A stretch of 64,000 nucleotides of DNA from Vesta saturnalis. Taxonomy: Eukaryota; Arthropoda; Insecta; Coleoptera; Lampyridae. The notes below the pieces were generated by a model, which was given only the letters and a program-made list of their open reading frames with translations, did no database searches and was not told where the DNA came from. Positions 43,636-55,430 of this stretch are shown here, in pieces. Position 1 is the stretch's first letter. Each line of letters opens with the position of its first letter. The translations under genes were made by a program, and so were the position numbers. The stretch covers positions 3,891,001 through 3,955,000 of the forward strand of contig JARFJB010001965.1 of NCBI GenBank assembly GCA_036346205.1, read 5' to 3'.

Positions 43636-44470
43636 CAAAACTGTGATACTGAATTAGTGGCACCACTATAGACATACATGTACAAAGTTTGTCACAAGTA
43701 AAAAATATTTTTCGTTTAAAAACAGCAAGTCAGGAAATGTTATATAGGATACGGAAATATAAATGGCCCTGGCACAACTTAAAGCCATAATCTGGTCTAC
43801 TGCAGAACGTTTTTGGTCTGTAGGAAAATTCCCTGAAAAGTAGTTGGTAACACATAATGGGCCCAGACAGGGCGGCCCAGTAATTCACCATCACATTTTT
43901 GATTAATATTTATCCGCCACTTTAAAAGTTTAAAACTATATGCAATAGATAGCTTATACCTTGAATATGTGGCAGACGATCTTATTTCGCCAGATGGGAC
44001 CCCATATAACATTTTCTGAGGCAATCTGTCATACAGACCCCAAACTTTTTACAGCACTTGTACCTGGAATGAGTGCCAGACACCATTTATAGTCTTATAT
44101 CGAAAAAGAGACATTTCTCAAAGTCTTGTTTTCATACGAAAATGCGACAACCGATTTGCGTCGAACTTTGTAATGCACATCTCAAGTAGTGTTCAGAAAT
44201 TCACTATCACAGTTTCGCGTCAATTTACTTCCTAAAGTAGCGTCGAGATAAGACGGGTACAGCACCATGTCGGTTTCGAGAGTCTTGTGTGTTGTCGAAA
44301 TGGTTTGTTATAAGTAAACACTGGTGAGCTAAAAAAAACTAGCATTTCGAATAATCGGATTTTCATGAATTGTTAAGGAACAAACTATTATTACTGCTGT
44401 GGTAAAACTCATAGCCGTATAGTTTAGGAATAAGAAAGCAGATGTTCCATCTTTGAGGCTACCGTTCTGT
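43636..44470. other. no gene seen
   Basis: No recognised coding sequence. The minus-strand frame 43797-44024 contains WRININQKCDGELLGRPVWA but I cannot tie it to a family. Confidence 0.3.
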
Positions 44471-44880
44471 TGAAGACAACCGACGTCGAAGAACTGCTTG
44501 TGATACGCCTGTAACTTTACTTACCGTTTTAAGTAACAGTAGAATTACTTTCTATTTTATAGTAGCATTTATTTTTCATGCATTTTTCATTTTTGTTTAT
44601 TACTACTGACCAAGATAACTAAGTGTTACCGAAACGTATAGATTTGTATAACTTAAATACAAAAATACACTATAAAAAAACCCAAAAAGATTGCCGTCGA
44701 AGAGCCGCTCGTGATACTCCTGCAACTCTACTTATCCTTTTAAGTAACAGTAGAATTACTTTCTATTTTGTAGTAGCATTTATTTTTCATGCATTTTTCA
44801 TTTTTGTTTATTACTACTGACGAAGATAACTGTATTGATTTGTAAACTTAAATACAATAATACACTATAAAAAAAAGATT
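44470..44880. repeat. 211-bp tandem duplication
   Basis: CGTCGAAGARC at 44484 and 44695 begins two copies of about 200 bases, with shared blocks such as TTTTAAGTAACAGTAGAATT and TTTTTCATTTTTGTTTATTA. It lies just upstream of the LINE remnant at 44895 and may be its 5' region. Confidence 0.85.
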
Positions 44881-44894
44881 GTTGATTGATGTAA

Positions 44895-46240
44895 AATTTT
44901 AATGTGTATATGGGTAAGGGGAAGAAGAATGATTGCAAAAACTACAGAGCAATAAGTCTGCTCAGGGTACCTGGTAAAGTATTTGGAAGAGTACTGATTG
45001 ATAGAGTACGTGAAACTACCCAAACTAAGATTTGGGATGTGCAGGGTGGCTTTATGCCAACGGAAACGGTGTGTTGGTCAGATGGTTGCTTTCCAGCAGG
45101 AAATCGAAAAGTGTTTAAGTGTAAAAAAGAAGGTGTACTTTGCGTTTGTAGATCTGGAGAAAGCATTTAACGGAGTGGATACGGAGAAAGTGTAGCAAAT
45201 ATTAAATGAATATGGCGTAAGTACAGGTCTAATGAACGGAATAAGGACAGTATACACCGGTACCCGGGCATGTGTTAGGGTGAGAGGAGGTGTGAGTAAA
45301 GACTTTAGTATTGAGAAAGGAGTGTAACAAGACTGTGTGATATGACCGTGGTTGTTCAATGTATACATGGTTAAATGTGTTAGGCAAGCAAGTGTCCATA
45401 CAAATGGTGAAATGGTTGATAACGTAAACGTACGAGTTATGGTGTATGCAGATAACACAGTTTTATTAATCGAGAATGCGGATGAGCTACAACCAGCTCT
45501 GAGGACGTTTGATACAGTCCGTGAGAGCATGGACCTAAAGGTAAACGTTAACAAAACAAAAATTGTAGTGTTCAATCGGGAAGGTGAAAAGAAGAGCAAA
45601 GTAATTACCCTGCATGATGAAATTATGGAACAAGTGGACGAGTTAGTATATCTGGGTAGAATGTTCACTATAGATAGTACAATGGATGGCGAGTATTCAA
45701 TAGGGAAGGTGGAAAGGAGAGTAGAGTATTTACTCTGCAAGATGAAATTGGGGAACAAGTGGACGAGTTGGTATATCTGGGAATGTTTATTACAGATGGT
45801 ACATTGGGTGGCGAGATTGGTCGAAGGGTCAATGCTGGAAGGAAAGTAATTGAAAGTATGTAGATGATAATGAAAAACGAAAGCATGAGCGTAGCTACGA
45901 AACGATCAATCTATAATGGCATGTTTGTCCCGTCAGTACTGTATGGAAGTGATGATACATAGGGAGCTCAAAAAAGAGCACGAAAGCAAAATAAATGCCG
46001 TGGGCAGGAGATTCCTGACAAGCGCATGCTGTAAAACGAGAAGGAATAATATGAATAATGAGTGTATGATGATTGACATGTATAAAGGTAGTAAACTACG
46101 TTGGTTTGGTCACATTAAAAGAATGAACAAAACAAGGTTAACAAAACAGACGTATGTGGGTGAATTTAGACGTAAGGCCAGGAGTTTTAAAAAGCGTGTC
46201 AGAGACAATGTATGAATCTTGCGGAAGCTAGGGAGATATG
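44895..46240 (+). pseudogene. non-LTR (LINE) reverse transcriptase remnant
   Basis: A plus-strand LINE of the kind common in insects. In order: YMGKGKKNDCKNYRAISLL and GKVFGRVLIDRVRE (44904-45000); a frameshift; EIEKCLSVKKKVYFAFVDLE then KAFNGVDTEKV (palm, 45100-45195); RVMVYADNTVLLIENADELQ (45430-45490), where the catalytic box is YADN instead of YADD; LKVNVNKTKIVVFNREGEKK; a 125-bp duplication; ATKRSIYNGMFVPSVLYGSD (45895-45955); and LRWFGHIKRMNKTRLTKQTY near 46090-46160, the conserved LRWFGHVxRM thumb/C-terminal motif. At least five lesions. The order and nearly full RT length make the call firm; no endonuclease domain is visible upstream. Confidence 0.85.
45603..45830 (+). repeat. 125-bp tandem duplication within LINE RT
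   Basis: GAACAAGTGGACGAGTTRGT starts at 45628 and again at 45753; similarity extends from ACYCTGCAWGATGAAATT to GGTGGCGAG-type text. The period is not divisible by three, so it breaks the frame. Confidence 0.85.
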
Positions 46241-48289
46241 CAGGGATTGTTTTTAAGCACAATTACCGTTTGTTTTCAAGTAACTTATGAGTATATTGCA
46301 CGGGAAATAGTACAATTATGTCGTTTTGGTTTATTTTGTTTAATGTAAGTTCATTAAGAGATCTTATTATGATCACGTGAATTTGTGTTACCAATGTATG
46401 GTAAATTTTAGTGAGTTTTAAAACTATTAATCGCTAAGCTAGTCGGAAACATGCACTTTGTCTGTGTACGGGATTATATTCTATGCTTATATGCAGCAAT
46501 TTGGTTGGAAAAAGTCAAAAGTATTTTATGTTTTTACGGTATTGGGGCCGTTGATAGCAAAAATCAACACACAGACCTCTCATGCTGGGGGAAAAGTCCA
46601 AACGTACTGCTTCAGTCGACATATAACCGATGGTTTTACGGTCTAATAATATAATTTCGCAAAAAAAATTTTATAGTTGTTAGTCATTGTCTGGGACTGT
46701 TGATGTCTAAATGTCTTATTTTTGCTGAAAAAGCCAAACGTACTGCCTGCTGAACTAGAACTAAAGTGTATAGTTTCGCGTTTATTTAAGACCACTAAAA
46801 TCAAGATCTTTGTTTATAAACGAAGGTAAGAGCACTCAACACATTATGTCCAGAGGGACAAAGACTAAAATGTATGATTTTATTAATGTTTGATTCGATT
46901 GGTGTTGCATTTATTCAGGTCCATTTTTGCAACCTTCTATGAACACGGTAAATTTCCAGATCTCATTTCAACATTTTTATCTTTAATAGTAATTCTTCTA
47001 TTTATGTAAGAATTCTTTGACCTGGCTCCTCCCATCTCTAGTGTAAGCCTTTTAAACTACAACAATGTTATACCCACGTCATGTGAGTTGTTTTTAACCT
47101 CGAGGAAAACCCCTGAACCGTTAATAATCTTACATGTTTTGTGTTTGAGCGTTAAATAATAAAGTACCAACACTTAACGGGGTTTTCTGTTGACGGGTTA
47201 CATAAAAATTGTTATGGATGATTAATCGGACCTGACGAAGCCGGAAATCAGAGAAAGCAGCAACCTGGGGTAGCGGGAGGAACAAAGGATTAATTAAGTG
47301 AAAGTGGGCCAGGTCGGGAAGTAAAGGAGGGCTGAACTGCCGAGGCTATAATAGTGGGGTAGTGATATACCCGAACCTACGCTTTCGTTATACTTAAGAA
47401 AAGTCGGCATTGGCGACTAAAATCGCCAGTTTAGCTTAAAAACAGGATATTTAATTTACGGTTATGCTTTTTATAAATAAAATAATGACATGTTGCATAT
47501 GGTTGTAACAGTTCTACTAGCAAATTCGATAAATAAATATTTGATCAAAAAACGTGTTAGTAATTTGTATTATAAAATCAAACGTCAGGCTTCTTGTTCA
47601 AACGGTGGTCTATTTTAAAATCAGAATAAATTCCTCTGTAGATTAGAAGTATTTTCATGTTACAGAATTATAAAAAATATAAAATTATATTCACAATTGT
47701 TAAATTCTGTAATGGCCTCAATGGCAACCATCCGTTGCGTCCTTAGTAACCGTCATTGACGTAGTAGTATTAATAATAAATTAATAATAGTATTAATTAA
47801 TAAATGACTACAAAATAATTCAAAGGAATATTTCGTTTATGCCAGGGTGATCGTACTATCTTCCCGTAGTACTAGTAAATAGCTTCACTACATTTTGGTA
47901 GTTTTCGTTTTCATACACTAAGGGCTTTTTAAGTACTTGTTTAAAATTTTAGGTATAATTGGCATAACTTTCGAGGTATTAATAGTAAGTATTTTAGTAA
48001 TTTGAAAATATAAATATATACATAGCTAATTACGATCTGCAGATCTTTGTGAGAAAATGTAACTAAACGTACAATGATGACAAATGTAGTTAATAGCTTA
48101 ACCACTAATGTATTATTCAAAGATACTAAACGTATCTAGCTTTTAATTTAGATAAATTTAACTGACTTTGCAGTGAAACACAATATGTACTATAAAATAA
48201 TTCTTATATTATTATATTTCATTTGTGTATACTTATAATAGCAATAAATACATGTATTGTCACAATGTATAACAACTACTGATGATATC
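46241..48289. other. no gene seen
   Basis: About 2 kb. The two overlapping frames at 46451-46654 have no family motif. A block at 46540-46610 is partly repeated at 46690-46770 (GCCAAACGTACTGC). 47180-47420 is richer in G and could be part of an LTR or UTR, but nothing confirms it. Confidence 0.35.
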
Positions 48290-49124
48290 TACACTCACCG
48301 GCAAAATAATCAATCCACTCAAAAAACTGATGAAGTTTGCTCATTAATAAATTTGTTATTTTAAATTCGATTTGATTATTTTTTTTTTATATTGTAGGTA
48401 AATTTAAATAAAATCTAGCACGTTTTGAATTTTAAGAAAATTGGGCGTACGTCATTTTATACAGGGTGACACAAAGTGTGTTTTTTTACTCTAACTTTAA
48501 AACCAAATGTGGAATGTGAGATTTGTTCCACCTTGTAATCGAGCTGGTAGCGTAGTCGTGACACGACTTGCTTAGCATTCGTGGGTTCGATTCACGTTGC
48601 CGTCTACCTTGTATGAGGTTTTTTCAGGGGGGGTTCCTCATACAGATGTAGCGGAATGGTCACTGCATATACGCACACCATGTGCGGCTACTTAGGAGAA
48701 TGCTGGGGTTAGTATTTTCCCCCTCGGAATCCTAACTCCGTTCCTTCCTGATCACACCCATTTTTAATCCCACCATGTATATATACGTAATGTATGTATG
48801 TATGCTGAGAATCCATGATTGTGGCTGAAGGAGCTCGGGAAGCTCGAGTAGCCCGCCCTCCCCCTTGGGAAGGGAATGAAATACGTTGCATTTTCCTTCC
48901 ACCTTGTAATTTCTTATTTTGTTATCAAGACACATCGTTTCTTTACAATTTCTTTTTTTATTTATTACAATACCTTAATTTTGGTAAAAGATACAAGGGT
49001 TTAAGAAAAACGTTACATTTTTCCTGTATAACATGACGTACGCCCAACATGGAAAAAAAATCAAATTGAATTTAGAATAACAAATTTATTAATGCGCGGA
49101 TCGATTATTTTGCCGGTGAGTGTA
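48290..49124. mobile_element. Tc1-like MITE with TA target duplication
   Basis: Terminal repeats CACTCACCGGCAAAATAATC (48292) and its exact 20-base inverted copy (ending 49122), each flanked by TA. Similarity between the arms continues inward past AATAAATTTGTTATT and TTGGGCGTACGTCAT, about 100 bases in all. An internal TTATACAGG-type motif occurs in both arms (near 48462 and 49025). It is non-coding apart from the SINE inserted at 48540-48896. The ACACTCACCGG start is typical of Tc1/mariner-type TIRs. Confidence 0.85.
48526..48910 (+). mobile_element. tRNA-derived SINE with 14-bp target duplication
   Basis: The body is 48540-48896. Its start carries tRNA-like RNA polymerase III promoter boxes: TGGTAGCGTAG (A box, about 48545) and GGGTTCGATTCA (B box, about 48584), spaced as in a tRNA. 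The two copies of TTCCACCTTGTAAT, at 48526-48539 and 48897-48910, are perfect and are the target-site duplication left by LINE-driven insertion. It is more GC-rich than its host MITE. The tail is not a plain poly(A): it ends GAAATACGTTGCATTTTCC. A short ATGT repeat lies at 48785-48803. Confidence 0.85.
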
Positions 49125-49458
49125 TCAGTTAATAATTTGGAACCGCACAATTTTCAGACTGGTCTCATTGTATCGTCATAAATTTATCATGCAAATAGAG
49201 TGCCCCTTTCGAAAGTTATAAGTTTCTTTTTTTTGCTAATTATGTTCAAGAGTGTTATTTAGACTCTTAATTTGTGTTATTTTATCGATTTATGGCTTTA
49301 AAATAGCAGTATATGAAGTGAAAAATCTATGGATGGCCTTCAACAACCAGCGCGTTTTTGTTACAGCTTTATGAGTATCAAAAGGTCAAGAAAACAATTG
49401 TAACGATGTAAGGTTTTATGTGTCTTTATGAATTTTTGTATTTACGCCAATATACCTA
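49125..49458. other. no gene seen
   Basis: AT-rich spacer between two transposons. Confidence 0.4.
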
Positions 49459-51066
49459 TACAGGGTGGATGGCACATTAGACGTTTCCGGTGAACCAGGC
49501 AACTGATCACTCTAAACATTTAATGGATGACATATTTGGACATTCTCTACCCAACTAAAATATTTTCGACAATGGGGTGTTGCCACGTCTATTAGAAAGT
49601 AGTAGCAACTTTGATACTTTATACGGAACACCCTGTATATAATATTATTTTTAGGATCTTCATCAATTTCCTAATTTCTCTATTTCCCTATTTTTATGTG
49701 TAACCGTTTTTGAAATAAAAATTAATTTCTTTTTCGTCGGAAAACATTATCTTTAAAGATGATTATAGTTTCGAGGTCAATGATAAAATGATTTGGTTTA
49801 AAGTAACGTAATACTTAGAGCCTTTCCACGCTTTAACTGAATCCCAGTTACTTCAATACAGGATGGTTCAAAAATATAGTTATTTCGTTTGCTTGAAAAA
49901 GTGACTAAAAATGAATTATTTTAAATGGAACACCGTGCGTATTAATACTAATCCGGAAAGCTGCTGAAATTGACCGTTTATGTGTGCATATCATACATTC
50001 ACCTAATTGGTCGGGATTCCAGGCACCAAAAATTACAATTTTTTCTATTAAAAATCCCTTCGCTTAAATTTTTTGATTCGGCAGTCCAAACTATTTTATT
50101 TCAAAAAAATGGATCTTCTTGGGTGCGAACCAACATCGTTTCACAAAATTCAACCCTCTTTTGAGGGACTTGAAGTTTCATTTCTTGAACATTGGTGAAT
50201 TTATAATCATGCATGTTATGTGTTTACAAAATTCTTTGTATTGATGAATATTTAATACCTAATCCTGTTCAGCACTTCTTACCAATGACTTTGGAAACGC
50301 GTGAAAATATACCAAAATAACGATCTGGTTTCGTATAAATTTCCTGAGGTTCATTGGTAACAGATTCGGGTACATTTTATTAAACTTTATACATGACCTA
50401 CAGATAATTTTGTCGCACTGTCCAAAGATAATAAACAAATTCATAAGAACTTCGTTTGAGTAATTTTGTTCCATCGTTTCTGAAAATATTTTCGGCTTAG
50501 AATGGACGAAATGAATGACATAACGTTAATGTCAAATAGTAATCGTGGTCTTCTTACCAAAAACCGAATGGGGATATCATTTTCAAAGTGCATTTTTGCA
50601 AATAAATGCTCATAAACCGGAAACCCGACCAGTTAAGTATAGGAGTGATATACATACATACACGGCCAATTTCAGCAGCTTTCCGGATTAGTAGTAATAC
50701 ACAGGGTGTTCCATTTAAAATAATCCATTTTTAGTCACTTTTTCAAGCAAACGAGATAACTACATTTTTGAACCACTTTGTATTCAAGTATCTGGGATTC
50801 GGCTAAAGCGTGGTACTATAAACCAAATTTCGATATCATTGTATCACTGAGCTCGAAGATATCAGCATCCTTAAAGATCATGTTTTCTGACGAAAAGAAA
50901 CTAAAATTTATTTTTATTTCAAAAACGGTTACAGATAGGTAAAGAAAAATATTAAGAGAAGTTATCTGGAAATTGATGAAGATCCTAAAAATAATATTAT
51001 ATACGTGGTGTTCATTGCATTGTCGAAAATAAGTTGGGTAGAGAATGTTCAAATATGCCGCCCTAC
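49459..51066. mobile_element. mariner-superfamily transposon with ~0.5-kb inverted repeats
   Basis: The left end reads TACAGGGTGGATGG (49459). Arms pair over about 500 bases (49530-50030 with 50620-51060): CATATTTGGACATTCTCTAC outermost, AATAATATTATTTTTAGGAT in the middle, and CCGGAAAGCTGCTGAAATTG inward. The right arm lacks about 50 bases that the left arm has near 49570-49625 and seems truncated or diverged beyond 51060. Internal TACAGGGTG / CACCCTGTA motifs occur at 49629, 49930 (degenerate) and 50700. The core of about 600 bases contains a minus-strand transposase fragment. Confidence 0.75.
50259..50474 (-). pseudogene. DUF4817 transposase N-terminal domain (minus strand)
   Basis: From ATG 50474: MEQNYSNEVLMNLFIIFGQC, then KFNKMYPNLLPMNLRKFIRN, which follows the DUF4817 pattern (TxEExxxMxFxxGxxxxxxxxAxxxYxxxxPxRxxPxxxxF). 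It sits between the inverted repeats of the 49459-51066 element, so it should be that element's own transposase, cut off after about 71 residues. No catalytic DDE motif remains. Confidence 0.65.
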
Positions 51067-52758
51067 TTTTTAATAATCTACACTAATGGATGATAATGGT
51101 CGTACGAACTTTATTTGAATAACTGAAAAGAGCTAATTTTAGGGACTAGTAATTCGCAGAAAATTATTACGCCTCAAAAATGTAGTCAGGAAAACCGACA
51201 AGAACATAACTACTTGCAACTTCCGGTTATATAAACGTACTAACAAAAGTTAAAAAGAGCATAATGTGGTATATTTTGCTTCTATCATTCAATAATTACT
51301 TAAAATACGATTCTTTAATTAAAGCCAAAGATAATTAATGCAAAGTACGTCAAAGCAATACAGAAGATTGTAAGAAAAATTGATTATAAGAAAAATGTAC
51401 ACAATTCGTTCTAAATGACTCCATTCATTTGCAAGAGACATTCGATAAACGGTTACTAATAGAGATTGACCATTTACTGAAGTTTTCAGAAAAAAAAAAG
51501 ATCTAAACCTCAGAAAAATGAAACTATTCACGGTGACACGTTTCAGAGATAGTAGATTGCGGATTGATTTTTTTTGTATTTTCCTTGTACTGTAACCATG
51601 AAAACAAAAAATTTAAGAATAAAGCGTGCCAAATCATCCCCATAAGGTTTTATAAAAGTATAAGTATTGCTTGAAGTTTTATTAAAAATAACAGGACGTT
51701 TAAAAAATGTATTAAACAATGATACAATAAATTACAATTAAAAAGTAAAACTTTATACAATAAATTAATAAGTTTACAAAGAAAGACTACCATAATTAAG
51801 CAGGTGCTTGGTTCGTTAAAGAACTAATCCAATACGGTTTCCAAAATGAACATTAGTAACTATGTGAAAGTATTCCGCTTCAGAATATTGCCCTCATAGA
51901 ACAATTCCCTGTTAATGAAACAAACTGTAAGCGTCTGGCCGTGCAGCTTACCCTTAATTGACAGTTGGAAGGCTATTTACTGTTCAATTATTCATAGCTG
52001 GGGTATCCATTTCAAGCTCTCCATTATTTGCAAACTAAGTTTAAAAATGTTGCGTATGACGTAGCTTTGTCACAACAAAGGGACGTATTACATATAGATT
52101 TTAAATTAATATCGGTTAAATAAACTTTTAAAAATAAATTTGGTTATCGTTATTTACAAATAAAAGAAACCATACGTTACGTAAATGAAAATGGCAATAA
52201 TGTTTTATATTTCAGTTTTATGAAAATTGGGTTATTAAGAAATACACTGATTCTGTTTTAATTATCCAACAACGCTTAAACGATTACCTCTATGCGAATT
52301 CAAATGTGTAAAACTTATTATTCATTTTAAACAAGTTATATACAAAACAGTAGTTGCAATGAGAAAATGTATTATATTAAGAAAGTTTTATTAAGAAAAC
52401 CGAAAGCGCAAAAATAGGTTATGTGTGTCTCTTATTTTGATGTATACCTACTTCCATTATACTCTCAAATTTCTCCCTAAATTTTTATGACAACACAACT
52501 TATCCATTTGGCAATTCTGAAAATGGATGGAAAAAAATCGCAGGTAGAACTCGAACTTGCCCTTTAATTTCGATTGTTTACTCAACTGAACGAGTTCTAA
52601 TGTGAATTTCAATTAACAATTTTATACTTCAATACTGTTTGTAAATTAAAAACCTCTTTTGAAAAGGCAATGCTACGAGAATAAAACATCTGATGTGCCC
52701 AGCACATGACTAACGAGTTTATGACTATATCGCGTTAGCAAAGAGTAACAAGTGTCCA
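51067..52758. other. no gene seen
   Basis: About 1.7 kb of AT-rich DNA with no recognisable motif; the frame at 51319-51531 (minus) appears random. Confidence 0.4.
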
Positions 52759-55086
52759 CATTTCGATGCTCACCTTTGGTATCTCAGTTGTTAGAAGAAA
52801 TAGGGCAACGGTTAAATGGGGAATGTTTTGCAGAATTCAGTGCTCACAACATATCTTATTTCAAATTCACCGTAACTTTTTTCAATTTTAAGATATTTTG
52901 AAAAAACCAAAATTTCAATTTTCTTCAATAACTCTAACGCCTAACGCGGCCGCTATTAAACCTTTACATTATTCAGACACTTGTATAAGATAAATTTTTC
53001 GGTGTAAACAGAAACCCCCGATTTTCAATTGTTTCCAGGTTATTAGCACATTCTTTTGTTTTTCTTATGGTGGCCATATTGTATTTTTGGTTAGTTAGGT
53101 AGTCCTTAAAAACAGCTTTTCAACGATGTATAACGTACCTGGAAAATCATTATTTGTAGGGAGATATTAACAAAAAATTAAATTAATCTCTAATATGAAA
53201 TTAATTGGATTTGAAATTAATCACCAATGAAAAATGAAAGCGAAGGAATACGCTAAGTAACACAGTAAAATAAAAAATAATAAAAATAAAACGAAAATAT
53301 ACTGACGTTTAACTTTATATTAACAAACATTTCCCAATAAAATTAGTAATCCATGGAATTAAACGTTAGTGTGAAACAAAATGATAAGCTGTACAATTAG
53401 TGCTACGAGATTAGTTAAGTAAAACCTTGGGTACTCGTAGTTATTGATAAGTAATTACTATTGAGTGTTAAGATTAATAAGTATTGATAATGACACTGAA
53501 AATGCGTGCACGAGTTACGCTGAGCGCTTTCCGGAAAGACAGCAACCACACAGGACACTTTTGAGCACGATAATTAGGAATTTACTGAACTTTGGAAGTT
53601 TCGAACAAAAAAGAGCTACGAGGTTAACGATGCTGATATACGCCGAAATAATATTTTGCCAAGCGTTACTAACAATCCAATTCGCCGAGTCGCTCGATAA
53701 AATGCTATTCCAAAATCCACTGTTCAGAGAACCTTGAGGAAAATCAAATACCACCCTCACAAACTAACAAGGTTTAAACGATAATGACTATCAGCGAAGA
53801 CTACAATTATTTAGCAGGTCGTACCTGCAAAAATATGAAGATGATGGTAATTTTCCTAGTGGATAGATGAAACACGATTTACCAATTGTGGAGTGTTCAA
53901 TAGGCATAACTATCATCATTGGCCTACTGAAAATCCACATTTGGTAAAGCAAAAAGGTTTCAAGTTCGCTTTGCTTTTAATGTCTGGTGCGGTTTAATCG
54001 GTATGAAATTTTGTTTATATCTTTATTTTTTTTTTGAGTTTCTTTTCGTTTGAGATAGCCATTTAATAGGTTCTTTCGTCTTTGATTACAATTTAACTGG
54101 TAACCGAAATTTGGAGCTACTAACAAACGAGATAATGACTTCTTTGAGACAAATTATTAATCCTGACGACATGCAAATCATCTGATTTCAGCAGGATGGG
54201 TGCCCGACCCATAACAATCGTGACGCAGAAGAAAACTTTAATGAAAGAGTGATTTCAAATAATGGACTAGTGTAATGGCCTGCGAGATCACCAGACCTTA
54301 CCCCTCGACTTTTATTTATGGGGTACCACTAAAAATGAAGTATTTAATTATGAACCACCAGAAACTAGGGGAAATTTTAGAACAAAGGGTGCTGAATGTG
54401 CTAAGATCATTCAACGAAAACAAACTTCGTAGAGTTTGTAACTCTGTTAGAATAAGGTGTAAAAAGTGTATGGAACAGAATGGTCGTCATATTGCACAGT
54501 TTTTTTAAGTGACTGAACTTTTAGTACTGTTTCTTTACTTTTTACTTTGACGACTTTTCTTATCTTTTCGTTATTTTACAGTATTACATATCTCTTTCGC
54601 TTTCACTTCTCATGTGTTTAATTTCAATTTATGTTTAATTTCAAAGCCTACTCATTTCATATTAGAGATTAATTTTATTTTTGTAAATATCTCCCCTGCA
54701 AATAAAGATTTTCCAGGCATGTTACACATCGTTGAAAAGCCCTTTTAAGGGCTACATAATTAACCAATATGGCCACCATAAGATATCGCTAATAACCTGG
54801 AAACAATTCAAAATCGGGAGTTTCTGTTTACACCGAAAAATTTATCTTTAAAAAAATGTCTAAATATTGTAAAGGTTTAATAGCGGTCGCGTTAGGCGTT
54901 ATCGAGTTATTGACGAAAATTGAAATTGACAAATTTTGGTTTTTCAAAATATCTTAAAATTGAAAAAAGTTAGGGTGAATTTGAAATGAGATTTGTTGTG
55001 AGCACTGAATTCTGCAAACCATTCCCCATTTAACTTTTCTTATCTCTTCTAATAACCGCGATACCAATGGTGAGCATCGAAATATG
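52759..55086. mobile_element. mariner-superfamily transposon with ~0.44-kb inverted repeats
   Basis: Arms 52759-53202 and 54653-55086 are inverted copies. Outermost is CATTTCGATGCTCACC; also matched are GGCGTTAGAG/GTTAGGCGTTATCG-type text, GTTTCCAGGTTATTAGC and ATTAATCTCTAATATGAAAT at the inner end. The ACAGGGTG end motif seen in the other elements is not visible, so this is a different family or its outer ends are lost. The core holds the most complete transposase of the window's long-inverted-repeat elements. Confidence 0.8.
53465..54508 (+). pseudogene. DUF4817/DDE transposase, all three catalytic motifs visible
   Basis: Transposase of the surrounding element, broken by several frameshifts and stops but with all parts recognisable. 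SYAERFPERQQPHRTLLSTI then RNLLNFGSFEQKRATRLT is the DUF4817 end. STRSIARAVGISRSTVQRTL-type helix-turn-helix residues follow in a shifted frame (53670-53740). DETRFTNCGVFN carries the first Asp (codon 53866), QQDGCPTHNNRD the second (54195) and RSPDLTP the third (54294). A C-terminal stretch (EQRVLNVLRSFNENKLRRVC, open 54275-54508) ends at TAA 54506-54508. Mariner-type enzymes use this DDD triad to cut at the inverted repeats. Non-functional as it stands. Confidence 0.75.
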
Positions 55087-55368
55087 GGCTCAGTGTATAT
55101 CGATGGCCTAGAATCAATACCTCGTATGTGCAAACTGCCAAAGTTTTCAGTATGAACAAAAAACCTTCTAGTTGTCATAATTAAAAATCTACACTTCTAC
55201 AAATGCAATTTTGGTTTTATTTTTGTGAAATAATATAATTACTAAGACATAATTAAGATTTTTATTTGCCCTCTAATAAAATGCAAGCACTTACGAGGTA
55301 TTACACTTATAGTGATTGACAAGTAAGAGGTATTGCTGCTTACGAAATTATTTTTTTTCAATTTAAAT
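55087..55368. other. spacer
   Basis: AT-rich; probably the 3' flank of the minus-strand gene at 55431. Confidence 0.35.
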
Positions 55369-55374
55369 TTTATT
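55369..55374 (-). terminator. candidate polyadenylation signal
   Basis: AATAAA on the minus strand, about 57 bases past the stop codon of the frame ending at 55431, a plausible position for that gene's poly(A) signal. Confidence 0.45.
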
Positions 55375-55430
55375 AATTAAAGAAACAAAAATAATATTAC
55401 ACATGTTGCTTAAAACAAAAAAATATAATT

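Noticed and set aside
43797..44024. Minus-strand frame containing GELLGRPVWAHYVLP
   Set aside because: Looks protein-like for a few residues but I cannot match it to a family, and no neighbouring frame continues it.
45078..45758. 226-codon minus-strand frame
   Set aside because: Antisense of the LINE RT, whose plus-strand motifs are convincing; the long Ser/Thr-rich frame is a shadow.
48540..48610. Functional tRNA gene
   Set aside because: A and B boxes are present, but the body continues for 350 bases with SINE target duplications, and no cloverleaf with a proper acceptor stem closes.
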